Of a stretch of DNA of 16,502 bases, positions 1 through 8,700 are shown in pieces. The notes under the pieces are model-generated. The model did not search any database. It was not told where the DNA came from and saw nothing but the letters and a program-made list of their open reading frames with translations. Both the position numbers and the translations under genes were made by a program. Each line of letters starts with the position of its first letter. Within the stretch, counting starts at the first letter, position 1. This DNA is from Lachnospiraceae bacterium UBA4292 (lineage in GTDB: Bacteria > Bacillota > Clostridia > Lachnospirales > Lachnospiraceae). The stretch is from positions 1 to 16,502 of the forward strand of contig DGVE01000208.1 in the NCBI GenBank assembly GCA_002395865.1, given 5' to 3'.

Positions 1-1640
1 AGACCGCCGGGGCCCAGGGCGGACAGACGCCGCTTGTGGGTCAGCTCCGACAGAGGGTTGTTCTGATCCATGAACTGCGACAGCTGGGAGCTTCCGAAGA
101 ACTCCTTTACATTGGCAGTTACGGGCTTGATATTGATGAGCGACTGCTCGGTGATCTCATCGGGGTTCTGTGTACCCATCCTCTCGCGAACGAGTCTCTC
201 AAGTCTTGTGAGACCGATGCGGTAGGTGTTCTGAAGGAGCTCACCCACGCAGCGGATACGTCTGTTGCCCAGGTGGTCGATATCATCGTATGATCCGATG
301 CCTGCGTCGAGGTTCAGACAGTAGTTGATGGAAGCGACGATATCCTCCTTCGTGATGTGCTTCATCACGAGTATGTTCCTGAAATCGTCTGCCAGCTCCT
401 CGAGCTTCCTCTTGGTGGAGGGCTCGTCGGGATCGCACTCCGCGAGGATCTTCTCCCTGTCCTCCCTGTAGCTCTTGAGCTCGGAGAGGTTCGGATAGTA
501 GACCTTCATGATATTGCCGCTCTCATCGTACAGGCCGATCTCGTCGAGCTCGCTCTGCTCCATGTAGATAGCGGGATTTACCATCATGTTGGAGATGACC
601 TTCACAGGCCTCTCCTCGGTCTGGATGTATACAAAGGGAATAGCCGAGTCCTGAATGCGCTCCGCCATATCCCTGTCGAGCTTCGTTCCCTTCTCGAAAA
701 GGATCTCGCCTGTCTCCATGTCCATGACATCCTCTGCGAGCACCTTATCCTGAAGTCTGAAGCGGAAATTCAACTTCTTATTGAACTTGTAACGGCCGAC
801 CTTAGCCAGATCGTACCTTCTGCTGTCGAAGAAGGTATTGTTCACATAGGTCTCTGCGGAATCCACAGAAAGAGGCTCACCGGGGCGGACTCTCTTGTAA
901 AGCTCGAGAAGACCGGACCTTCTGTTGTCCGAAGGGTCCTTCTCGAAGGTAGCGTAGAGCTTCGGCTCCTCACCTAAGAGATCGATGATCTCCTGGTTCG
1001 TGCCCCATCCGAGGGAACGCAGAAGAACCGTAACAGGCACCTTCCTGTTGCGGTCGACGTGAACATAAAATACATTGTTTGAATCGGTCTCGTACTCAAG
1101 CCATGCGCCGCGGTTAGGAATGACCGTCGCGCTGTAGAGCTTCGTACCCACCTTGTCGTGCGCTATATCGTAATATATACCGGGGGAACGAACGAGCTGG
1201 CTGACGATAACTCGCTCAGCTCCGTTGATGACGAAGGATCCCGTCTCTGTCATGAGAGGGATATCTCCCATGTATACAGACTTCGCGGCGCCTGTCCTGT
1301 CAATGATCTGGCCGTTCTCATCCTTCTTCGTGAGCTTCACGTCAACGTAAAGAGGCGCCGAATATGTGGCATCCCTTTCCTTGCACTCGTCAATGGTATA
1401 CTTCTTCTTCTCTTCGCAGACTCTGCAGTCCTCAAATGAAAGAGTCATATTTCCGTTGAAATCGCTGATGGGGAAGATATCCTTGAACACTTCCTTCAGA
1501 CCGATCTCACGGAACCACTTGTATGAAGCCGTCTGGACCTCAATAAGGTTGGGCATATCAGAGAGATCTTCATCTCTTCTGGCGTAGCTCATTCTGACAT
1601 TCTTCCCTGATCTCACAGGTCTAAATCTGTTTTTTTCCAT
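1..1640 (-). CDS. rpoB: DNA-directed RNA polymerase subunit beta, N-terminal half (cut by window edge)
   Basis: This encodes the beta subunit of RNA polymerase, part of the catalytic core of transcription. I translated the minus strand from ATG at 1640: the protein begins [20 protein letters not shown] and stays open for 546 codons to the window edge. Family landmarks are [20 protein letters not shown] near residue 135-155 and, at the very end, the rifampicin-binding cluster (about residues 514-546) with [13 protein letters not shown] and [14 protein letters not shown]. The residues matching E. coli D516, H526 and S531 are D525, H535 and S540, all in the rifampicin-sensitive state. GGGGTG lies 9 nt before the ATG; an in-frame GTG 12 nt upstream is a less likely start. 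The C-terminal half is outside the window. No rplJ or rplL gene precedes it; the upstream neighbour is an unrelated membrane-anchored protein ending in a terminator. Confidence 0.97.
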   Translation of the reverse strand, partial: MEKNRFRPVRSGKNVRMSYARRDEDLSDMPNLIEVQTASYKWFREIGLKEVFKDIFPISDFNGNMTLSFEDCRVCEEKKKYTIDECKERDATYSAPLYVDVKLTKKDENGQIIDRTGAAKSVYMGDIPLMTETGSFVINGAERVIVSQLVRSPGIYYDIAHDKVGTKLYSATVIPNRGAWLEYETDSNNVFYVHVDRNRKVPVTVLLRSLGWGTNQEIIDLLGEEPKLYATFEKDPSDNRRSGLLELYKRVRPGEPLSVDSAETYVNNTFFDSRRYDLAKVGRYKFNKKLNFRFRLQDKVLAEDVMDMETGEILFEKGTKLDRDMAERIQDSAIPFVYIQTEERPVKVISNMMVNPAIYMEQSELDEIGLYDESGNIMKVYYPNLSELKSYREDREKILAECDPDEPSTKRKLEELADDFRNILVMKHITKEDIVASINYCLNLDAGIGSYDDIDHLGNRRIRCVGELLQNTYRIGLTRLERLVRERMGTQNPDEITEQSLINIKPVTANVKEFFGSSQLSQFMDQNNPLSELTHKRRLSALGPGG

Positions 1641-1747
1641 GAACGCTGTCACCCCGTTTTCTATTTAAACTATCCGACGCCTGCAGAAAGTATCCTGAGC
1701 CGAAAAAACGCGCAAAATACCCCCTTGGCGGCAGAGATGCACACTAC

Positions 1748-1808
1748 AGAATACCACACCGGCCTCCCCGTGTCAACAAGAAAATAAAATAAATTTTCTA
1801 TAAAAAGT
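1748..1808 (-). promoter_or_regulatory. rpoB promoter with A/T-rich UP-like element
   Basis: Read on the minus strand there is a perfect -35 TTGACA (1771-1776), a 17-nt spacer and a -10 TATTCT (1748-1753, 5 of 6 matches). Just upstream of the -35, positions 1777-1808 are almost entirely A and T, resembling an UP element that binds the polymerase alpha subunit. Transcription would begin near 1741, giving a leader of about 100 nt. I found no convincing stem-loop or ribosomal-protein binding structure in the leader. The promoter explains how rpoB is expressed without rplJL upstream. Confidence 0.85.
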
Positions 1809-1838
1809 TTGGGGCTATTTTGGTTCCTCCTGGCAAGG

Positions 1839-1882
1839 AAAAGCCACCCACAGCCGCAGAAGCCTGCTGTGGATGGCTTTTA
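1839..1882 (-). terminator. Intrinsic terminator after the sortase/unknown gene pair
   Basis: One nucleotide after the stop codon at 1884 the minus strand reads AAAAGCCAtCCACAGC, an 11-nt loop, then GCTGTGGgTGGCTTTT. The stem is about 16 bp with one mismatch and ends in a short T run. It separates this transcript from the rpoB promoter downstream. Confidence 0.85.
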
Positions 1883-1883
1883 T

Positions 1884-2627
1884 TCAAACGTCCAAAATCG
1901 GTTTCAATCCGTTTACATCCCAAGTGAAATATTCGCACAGAAGGCTGAAGGCTTCGTCACTCATATCAAAGCCGGCAGAATATGCCGAGAGCCATCGGAG
2001 GTCCATATTTATTCTGCACTTGAAAACCATCCCGGACTCAAGTACAAAACGCAGTTCAGGTGAGGGTGGGCTCATCTTCGACAGATCGTTAACTTTTGAA
2101 TTGTATGCATTACCGGCTAATAGTGCCTTTACCACCGGCTCTATGACTGCTCGTTCGGTTATTCTGTACTGGCCATCGACCAATATCATTACAGTATGTC
2201 CGCAATCAAGGTTGAAAATATCTGCAAGCTGTGAAAAATCCCCGTTTCTTCCCCTGAACACAGCGCTGACAAAGTCCAGTCTCACAAATTTGCCTCTGTG
2301 ATTCATCACGATGACAGTCGTTCTGTCAGTGCACGTCTTATCCATGTACACCGGAGCATCATATCCTACGCCACTTTTTACTGTTCTCCTATCCTCATCC
2401 GGAGAGACATAGTAAAAATCCGATGATCCAAGCAATTCTCCAACGCGATCGGCCGCGACCTCCTCCGTTCCGCCCCAGTAGTGACCATTCTTAAAGTCCA
2501 TGGATACCATAAAAAGCTCAGGCGGTTCCTCTTCTTTATCATTCAGCAATAATACTGCTATGATTATCGCCAGCACCGCCACAGGTGCGATATATATAGC
2601 TTTCCTTATGGTGCTTTTACTCAACAT
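1884..2627 (-). CDS. Membrane-anchored exported protein of unknown function
   Basis: This is a 247-residue protein I do not recognise. Residues 1-9 are short and basic, residues about 10-28 form one hydrophobic segment (IYIAPVAVLAIIIAVLLL), and the rest is soluble with a charged stretch (NDKEEEPPE) right after the membrane. It is therefore probably an N-terminally anchored protein with its body outside the cell. The body is mixed alpha/beta with no lipobox, no sorting signal and no catalytic motif that I can name. The start is well supported: AGAGGTGG lies 5-12 nt before the ATG and overlaps the stop codon of the upstream sortase gene, with only 10 nt between the genes. That spacing implies one operon and translational coupling, so a role linked to the sortase is possible but unproven. 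A strong terminator follows immediately. Confidence 0.8.
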   Translation of the reverse strand: MLSKSTIRKAIYIAPVAVLAIIIAVLLLNDKEEEPPELFMVSMDFKNGHYWGGTEEVAADRVGELLGSSDFYYVSPDEDRRTVKSGVGYDAPVYMDKTCTDRTTVIVMNHRGKFVRLDFVSAVFRGRNGDFSQLADIFNLDCGHTVMILVDGQYRITERAVIEPVVKALLAGNAYNSKVNDLSKMSPPSPELRFVLESGMVFKCRINMDLRWLSAYSAGFDMSDEAFSLLCEYFTWDVNGLKPILDV

Positions 2628-2637
2628 TTCACCACCT

Positions 2638-4074
2638 CTACGGCGTGTACCTGTCTCTGAGTATTGCAGACAGGATGTACCTGTCCACTGCGTCCTCCGT
2701 GCAGGTGTAAAGGGTCAGGATCTTGTCCTCCTCGGTGATGGTGACGCCGTTCTTGTACTGGTTCATCTCGGTGATCTTCTCGATGATGTCCGCGGGCTTG
2801 GATGTCGGGCTGAAATAAGGGCCGTAGGGCGTGCTCCTGAAGAAGGAGAATATCTCATAGACATATATCTCGCCGCGCATGTAGATGTAGATGTACTTGT
2901 ATGTACCACCGTATATATAGTCCTTGTAGCGGAGCAGTCCGCCGAACATGGAGCCGTCTTTGCGGTCGTGTCCCCAGATGACCGAATTGAAGCTGCCCAG
3001 AGGGTCGTCGCGCTTCGTCCTGAAATCGAAGCAGATGGCGCCGGCCATATTTTCGGTGTTTCTGTAGGTGTAACGCAGATAGTGCTCATTGTCCTCGCCA
3101 AGCACTACCGGATATTTGATGGAGGTGTCGTCCGAAGCGCCTGGTATGTAGAGATAGCAGACATAGTCGGAGTTGACACTCTTGAAATACTCCTCGTCGA
3201 CAGAGAACTTGATCCTCGGGACCACATCCCTCGCGGGTCGAACCACATGTGACTCGCCGCTCTCGTCGGTCTCGGTCTCAGCGGGAATGGTCTCGACAGG
3301 CTGCGTCTCGCCGTTTGCGGCGGTCGTTGCTATGGGAAGGGGCTCGATGACCACGCCTCCCTCTTTCTCCATGTCGCGGTATTCCTTGCCGCTGCTGTAA
3401 TACCCCCAGCCGTAAATGGCCAGGCCGGTGCCCGCGTACACGAAGGCACCCAGAGCCACGCAGAATACGATCTTGCGGATGATCTCACTAAAGAGAGCAC
3501 CTCCGCGAAGCCTCTCGCGAACTGGCGCGGCAGGGGCGGTATTCGCCTCCACGATCTCGGAGGAAGTCGCCTCCACGATCTCAGCGGACGAAGCCTCCAC
3601 TATCTCACCGGATACCGTCTCAATGACCTCTGTAGATGCTGCTGCCTCCACCTGTGTGGGTTCGGTCACTGACAGCTCGGTACCGGTCTCCCCGGCAGCT
3701 GCAGTCTCTTCAGCCACAGCAGGCTCTTCAGCCGGTGCGGGCTCTTCGGAAACGACTGCCTCTTCGGTTGGTGCAGTCACCGGTGCCGCTTTTTCTGCGG
3801 AAGCAGTTGCCGCCTCTGCAGCCTCCTTCACCGCAGCCCCCTTCGCCGCTGCCAGCTCTATGAGCATCCTCTCGCGCTCTCTTCTGGCCTCGTCGAGTGC
3901 TGCCAGAGCCTCTGACCTCGCGCGCTTGGCAGCCTCCTCTGCCTCGCGTGCCGCTGCCTCGCGTGCTCTCGCGGCCTCCTCGGCCTCCCTCGCGGACTTC
4001 GCCCTGTCGTCTATCTGACCCGCGTATTTCTCTACCAGAGATTTTTTGATCGCTTTCTTTTTCTTCTCTGCCAT
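2638..4074 (-). CDS. srtB: Class B sortase with long cytoplasmic Ala/Glu-rich coiled-coil extension
   Basis: This is a membrane-bound cysteine transpeptidase that would cleave sorting signals of exported proteins and attach them to peptidoglycan or to each other. The catalytic domain is C-terminal, about residues 285-478. It has the class B signature VIWGHDRKDGSMFGGL with catalytic His about 369, TLYTC with nucleophile Cys 458, and a likely Arg 465. The transmembrane segment is at about 199-222 (IVFCVALGAFVYAGTGLAIY), so about 198 residues lie in the cytoplasm. Of these, residues 22-95 are Ala/Glu/Arg-rich with coiled-coil character. Residues 98-185 are Pro/Glu/Thr-rich and include three 8-residue EIVEA repeats. 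After the membrane comes a Thr/Glu-rich linker. Ordinary class B sortases are about 230-280 residues, so this one is nearly twice the usual length. The ribosome binding site is weak (AAAGAGAAA). It is cotranscribed with the gene at 1884-2627. The window also encodes two plausible substrates at 9896-11332. Confidence 0.92.
   Translation of the reverse strand: MAEKKKKAIKKSLVEKYAGQIDDRAKSAREAEEAARAREAAAREAEEAAKRARSEALAALDEARRERERMLIELAAAKGAAVKEAAEAATASAEKAAPVTAPTEEAVVSEEPAPAEEPAVAEETAAAGETGTELSVTEPTQVEAAASTEVIETVSGEIVEASSAEIVEATSSEIVEANTAPAAPVRERLRGGALFSEIIRKIVFCVALGAFVYAGTGLAIYGWGYYSSGKEYRDMEKEGGVVIEPLPIATTAANGETQPVETIPAETETDESGESHVVRPARDVVPRIKFSVDEEYFKSVNSDYVCYLYIPGASDDTSIKYPVVLGEDNEHYLRYTYRNTENMAGAICFDFRTKRDDPLGSFNSVIWGHDRKDGSMFGGLLRYKDYIYGGTYKYIYIYMRGEIYVYEIFSFFRSTPYGPYFSPTSKPADIIEKITEMNQYKNGVTITEEDKILTLYTCTEDAVDRYILSAILRDRYTP
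3545..3616 (-). repeat. Three tandem 24-bp coding repeats inside the sortase gene
   Basis: Three copies of a 24-bp unit begin at 3545, 3569 and 3593, each carrying GCCTCCAC(G/T)ATCTC on the plus strand. They encode the 8-residue repeat (S/A)xEIVEAx three times at sortase residues about 155-179. In-frame periodicity suggests expansion by slippage or recombination in the disordered cytoplasmic linker, so copy number may vary between strains. Confidence 0.8.
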
Positions 4075-4111
4075 AAGTTTCTCTTTCTGTAACTAAAACC
4101 ATTAGCTTATA

Positions 4112-4137
4112 TATCCCCCGGTAGGAGCCGGGGGATA
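4112..4137 (-). terminator. GC-rich hairpin between fba and the sortase gene, with no proper T run
   Basis: TATCCCCCGG (4112-4121) and CCGGGGGATA (4128-4137) form a perfect 10-bp stem with a 6-nt loop, about 28 nt after the fba stop codon. On the minus strand the stem is followed by TATAAGC rather than a T run. It may therefore be a leaky terminator or an mRNA-stabilising or processing structure that lets part of the fba transcript continue into the sortase gene. No clear separate promoter for the sortase gene was found in the 91-bp gap. Confidence 0.55.
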
Positions 4138-4165
4138 ATAAAAACACTCTTTAAAACTCGATTAT

Positions 4166-5029
4166 TCAGGCCTTTCCTGCAGAACCGAATGCCTTGCAAA
4201 GCTCAACTACCTTAGCTGTGATAGCGTCGCAGCCGGGCTTAAGTACCTTACGGGGATCATAGCCCTTGCCCTTTAAGTCGCTGCCCGCCTCGATGTACTT
4301 ACGTGTAGCAGCCGCGAACTCAAGCTGAAGCTCGGTGTTGATGTTTACCTTCGAAACGCCGAGGGTAACTGCCTTGTGTACCTGCTCGAAGGGGATACCC
4401 GAACCGCCGTGGAGAACGAGGGGCTTACCGTTTACGGCCTTGTCGATCTCGTCGAGTCTCTCGAAGTTGAGGCCCTTCCAGTCTGCCGGGTAAGGTCCGT
4501 GGATATTGCCGATGCCTGCTGCGAGGAAGTCTACTCCGAGCTCAGCCACAGCCTTGCACTCTGCAGGGTCTGCAAGCTCGCCGGCTGAAGCAACGCCGTC
4601 CTCTACGCCGCCGATACCACCCACCTCGCACTCTACGGAAATGCCCTTAGAGTGAGCCAGAGCGATGATCTCCTTGGACTTAGCCACATTCTCATCGAAA
4701 TCGAAGTGTGAGCCGTCGAACATAACTGATGTGAAGCCTACCTCGATGCACTTCTTGGCGCCCTCGAAGGTACCGTGGTCAAGGTGAAGAGCCACCGGAA
4801 CGGTGATGCCCATAGCCTCGTAAAGGTTCTTTACGAGGTCTGCGACTACCTTGAAGCCGCCCATATACTTAGCTGCGCCCTCTGACACCTGGATGATCGT
4901 GGGGGACTGAGCCTCCTGAACACCTGCGAGGATGCACTTTGTCCACTCAAGGTTGTTTGTGTTGAAAGCGGGGATCGCATAGTGGCCGGCGTGAGCCTTC
5001 TCCACCATTTCCTTAGCTGATACTAACAT
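4166..5029 (-). CDS. fba: Class II fructose-1,6-bisphosphate aldolase
   Basis: This is a zinc-dependent cytosolic enzyme that reversibly splits fructose 1,6-bisphosphate into dihydroxyacetone phosphate and glyceraldehyde 3-phosphate in glycolysis. At 287 residues it has the normal length for the class IIB group. HLDHG supplies catalytic Asp 84 and zinc ligand His 85. SVECEVGGIGG carries the conserved acidic residues. GNIHGPYP (His 177) and LHGGSG (His 207) supply the other zinc ligands and the phosphate loop. KVNINTE (227-233) and YDPRK near 257-261 are substrate-binding motifs. GGAGG lies 8 nt before the ATG at 5029. The gene has its own promoter and a 5' stem-loop, and ends near a GC-rich hairpin, so it is probably mainly monocistronic. 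Its neighbours lacZ and the sortase gene are not part of a glycolytic cluster. Confidence 0.97.
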   Translation of the reverse strand: MLVSAKEMVEKAHAGHYAIPAFNTNNLEWTKCILAGVQEAQSPTIIQVSEGAAKYMGGFKVVADLVKNLYEAMGITVPVALHLDHGTFEGAKKCIEVGFTSVMFDGSHFDFDENVAKSKEIIALAHSKGISVECEVGGIGGVEDGVASAGELADPAECKAVAELGVDFLAAGIGNIHGPYPADWKGLNFERLDEIDKAVNGKPLVLHGGSGIPFEQVHKAVTLGVSKVNINTELQLEFAAATRKYIEAGSDLKGKGYDPRKVLKPGCDAITAKVVELCKAFGSAGKA

Positions 5030-5057
5030 GTATGTTTCCTCCGTATTGTAAATTTGT

Positions 5058-5073
5058 CGGCGAAAGACCGCCG
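5058..5073 (-). promoter_or_regulatory. Stem-loop at the 5' end of the fba mRNA
   Basis: CGGCG (5058-5062) and CGCCG (5069-5073) form a 5-bp GC stem with a 6-nt loop, placed almost exactly at the predicted transcript start. Stem-loops at a 5' end commonly protect abundant mRNAs from ribonucleases; that role here is an inference. Confidence 0.45.
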
Positions 5074-5079
5074 CGTGCT

Positions 5080-5108
5080 ATTATATACCATTTTTGGGCA
5101 AATGCAAA
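5080..5108 (-). promoter_or_regulatory. fba promoter
   Basis: On the minus strand there is a consensus -10 TATAAT (5080-5085), a 17-nt spacer and a -35 TTTGCA (5103-5108, 4 of 6 matches). It lies in the 105-bp gap behind the membrane-protein gene, which has no hairpin terminator of its own. Transcription would begin near 5073. Confidence 0.75.
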
Positions 5109-5134
5109 TAGTATTGAGAGAGTTTTTTAAGATT

Positions 5135-5728
5135 TTATCTTTTCGCTTTTCGCACGAACAGTACAGCCGCCATCGCGTCCATGTACGCGGTCAGCGCGGA
5201 TATGGTGTAGAGCTCGAGCACGGTGGTGATGATGGTGTACTTTATGAATATCAGTGCCGCGCCGCCCAGTCCCACCACCAGAAAGACCATCAGTATCATT
5301 CCTGGCTTAGTCTTTAACTGTCTCACGGTGAGCAGTATGAGTGCTATCGCCACGCACATCGGCGCGTTGAAGGAGCAGGCGATGTGCATATTAGATATGA
5401 TCGAGTCGATGGCCTCGCGCTGGTAGGGCACGAAAACTCCCACCGAGAGGAATGCTCCGGCCGCTATCGCAAAATACAGCACCGCCCCTGGCTTTCTGTC
5501 AGAGAGCTGCCACAGCATAAGCAGAAACGCCACAAATACCGCAGCAGTGATGAGGCCCCATATGATGAGTTCTCTCTCGTGTCCGTCCCAGTAGCCCACC
5601 ACGGACAGGTTGTATTTCGTCCAGTCGTTATACTCCCCCGTGCTGCCGAGGTGCGCGGTGTAATATATCAGATATCCCGCGCACACATTCAGCAAAGCAA
5701 TAAGGGGGATGAAAAAACGCTTTTTCAT
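5135..5728 (-). CDS. Multi-pass membrane protein of unknown function
   Basis: This is a hydrophobic protein of 197 residues with about six predicted membrane segments. They begin with FFIPLIALLNVCAGYLIYY near the N-terminus, then IIWGLITAAVFVAFLLMLW, a segment ending LSVGVFVPY, one containing APMCVAIALILLTV, then MILMVFLVVGLGGAALIFI, and a last one before the basic end RKAKR. There is no transporter or enzyme motif that I can name; a DUF998-like membrane family is possible but not shown. It directly follows lacZ: the lacZ stop TGA at 5731-5733 is 2 nt before the ATG at 5728. An alternative GTG at 5734 would overlap that stop as GTGA. No good ribosome binding site is visible, so translation is probably coupled to lacZ. 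It has no hairpin terminator before the fba promoter. Confidence 0.75.
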   Translation of the reverse strand: MKKRFFIPLIALLNVCAGYLIYYTAHLGSTGEYNDWTKYNLSVVGYWDGHERELIIWGLITAAVFVAFLLMLWQLSDRKPGAVLYFAIAAGAFLSVGVFVPYQREAIDSIISNMHIACSFNAPMCVAIALILLTVRQLKTKPGMILMVFLVVGLGGAALIFIKYTIITTVLELYTISALTAYMDAMAAVLFVRKAKR

Positions 5729-5730
5729 GA

Positions 5731-8700
5731 TCACTTTATCAGACTGATGCCGAGGCTCCAGTCAAATTCCTTCTCGTCTAACCTGTACTGAGGAAGCAGC
5801 TTGGGTCCGCAGCTGTTCGAGCCCACGCCGCTCATCTTGTAGTCGATGCACAGCTCCACCGCATCCAGCGGTTTAAGCTCCGTCCTGTGAGCCCTGTCCA
5901 TAAGCTCTCTGATGCTGTAGCGGCTCGCGTTAAACTCCAGCGAATCGTCGGAGAAGAACTTCGCAAACCTCACTCCGTCGCCAACGGATATCCATTTGCA
6001 GCCCCAGCGGTGTCCGTTCTCCTGCGGCCTGATATAGGGCTCATAGAGCCTGTCCACGGTGGTTTCGAACACTCCCATCCAGTCCGCTCTGTGTTTGTCG
6101 CAGTAGTTCTCATACGGGCCGTAGCCGTAGTATTCCACTCTGTCGCAGTCCGAAGGAATGGTAAATCTCATGCCGAACCTTGGCAGATACGGGAGGTTCT
6201 CGCCCTTTAAGCCGTGGAACTTCATCTGCACATTTCCGACGGAGTCGAAGTACCAGGCCATATTAAACTTCACCACAGGCCTGATCGCGTCAGAACACAG
6301 GGCGCCGCTCACTCTTATCACCGCCAGCCCGTTCTCCATCTCCGAGGAGGAGCTGTAGCACTTTATGTAGGTCCTGTCATAGCCCAGCTGGTAGGACCAC
6401 TTGTTCTTTATCTGTATATCGTTATCGGTGGGCGCGCGAAGGATGTTCCACTCCATCGGCGCACGCAGAAGCTCTCTTCCGGAGGCCGCGCGAACGGAGG
6501 TAAAGCCCATCACGGATGTATCGAACTCATACGCGAACTTGGTGCCGCTGACCCTGTACACATCGGGCGCCGAAGCGACCTTCCTGACCCTTACGCTTCC
6601 GTCCCTCACGAGCTTCGGAAGCACGCTCTTCGTACTCTCGCACAGCATTATCTGGTCAAAGCCGAGCAGATGTCCGGCAGGCACCAGCCCGTCGTCGCTC
6701 TTCGAGCGGTATACGAAGCGTATGTCCATCCTGCACCCGTCGGCATTTCCTGTGGCGATGACTGCCCCGGGGAGCTCGTCGACCTGCCCGCTCTTTTCCA
6801 CCACGCCGTCTTTCGTTATCTCGTAGCTGACCTCTATATTCTCAAAGCCGAGGAACGTTCTGTAGTTATCGAAAGCAAATGTCGCAGTGCCCTCTCCTCC
6901 GGATACGAGCCTTGCCCTGACGGGGCGCCATACGTTCTTGAGCTCATAGAGCCCGGTGTGGGGCGTTCTGTCGGGATATACGAGACCGTCCATGCAGAAA
7001 TTGCCGTCGTGAAGCTTTTCGCCGAAGTCTCCTCCGTAGAAATACTCGTCCTCACCCTTTTCGTTCCTGCCCATGTACACGCTGTGATCGCACCACTCCC
7101 AGATGAAACCGCCCGCGAAGTTGTCGTACTTGTCCATGAGCTGCTGATAGTCCCACAGGTCTCCGGGGCCGTTGCCCATGGCGTGGCAGTACTCGCACTG
7201 TATGAAGGCCTTCTTTTTCCCCTCCTCGCTCTCGCAGTAGTCTATTATCTCCTGCGTGCTCGCGTACATCCTGCTCATAAAATCGAGGGGACTCAGGTCC
7301 CGGTCATGCACGGCCAGATCGTACTCGCCTGTGGCGGGGTTCTTATCGTGCCACTCATATATACTGCTCTCATACTGCAGGAGTCTTGTTCGGTCGTAGT
7401 CCTTCACCCAGTGTCCGGCTCTCTCGAAGCATACGCCGTAGCCGCTCTCATTGCCCAAAGACCATATGATCACGGCTGCGTGATTTTTATCCCTGTACAC
7501 GTTTCTCCTTACTCTGTCGAGTATCGCAGCGGCAAAGGCCGGATCTCTGGCAATGAGTCCGTACTGGTTGTAGCCGCCACCCGCGAGCTCCACCACGCCG
7601 TGGCACTCTATATCGGACTCGGCGATCATGTAGAAGCCGTACTTGTCGCAAAGCTCCGCAAACCACGGCGCATTCGGGTAATGGCTGGTCCTTATGGCGT
7701 TAATGTTGTGGAGCTTCATGAGCCCCAGGTCCTCCATGACCTGCTGCTTCGAGATGGTGTAGCCGGTCACGGCATTCGAGTCGTGGCGGTTGACGCCGTG
7801 GAGCTTTATCTTCCTGCCGTTTAGATACAGCACACCCTCGCGCATCTCGACTGTCCTTATACCGACTCTTTGGACGATGCTCTCCTCGTCGGTCTCTATC
7901 TCCAGGGTGTACAGGTCGGGCGTCTCGGCGCTCCAGCACCACGCATCCTTCAGTTCAAAGGTCACAGCCGCGTCGAACTCTCCGGCACCCAGCACCTTCT
8001 CCTCCATCACCCGTCCGTCGCGGTCGCGAAGCACCAGAGTCACCTGTTCAGGCTCCCCGGCGATATCCTCCAGCTTCACATTTATGCGGGCATTTTCCGC
8101 CACGCATCTGGTCTTTCCTGCTATGAACCGCGTTTCGACTTCGCCGTTTTCGGTGGTTATAAAGAAATCCCTCACATGGTTCTTCGGTCTCACGAGCACA
8201 TACACATCGCGGAAGATACCGCTCATCCTGAGCTTATCCTGATCCTCGAGATATGTTCCGTCGCACCACTTGAGCACGAGCACGGCAATGCGGTTTTTGC
8301 CCGCGTGGCACAGTCCGCTTATATCAAACTCACTCGTGGAATGTGACACCTGCGAGTAACCCGCGAACTCGCCGTTTATCCACACGTAAAGGCACGAATC
8401 CACTCCGTCGAAATTCAGGTACAGGCATCTGCCTATATCGTCCTGACTGACACTGAAGTCCCTCATATACGCGGCCGCAGGGTTCTCGTCGGGCACGTAG
8501 GGCGGATCGTACGGTATGGGAAACCTGACATTGGTGTACTGGTGCTTCCCGTACCCCTTGATCTGCAGGCACGACGGCACCTCTATATCGTCCGCGTCCT
8601 TCATGTCGAAGGCAGCGCTCACCCAGTCCTCGGGGAGCCTTTCGTACCTGCCCTCGTATATCAGCTTCCACTTTCCGTTCAGGTTGATGGCCCTGTCGAA

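Noticed and set aside
3416..4018. 200-codon plus-strand frame rich in Ser and Ala
   Set aside because: It is the antisense reading of the Ala/Glu-rich part of the sortase gene.
6214..7824. 536-codon open frame on the plus strand
   Set aside because: It lies fully antisense to lacZ, which has clear catalytic motifs, and its translation shows no family signature. It is a composition shadow.
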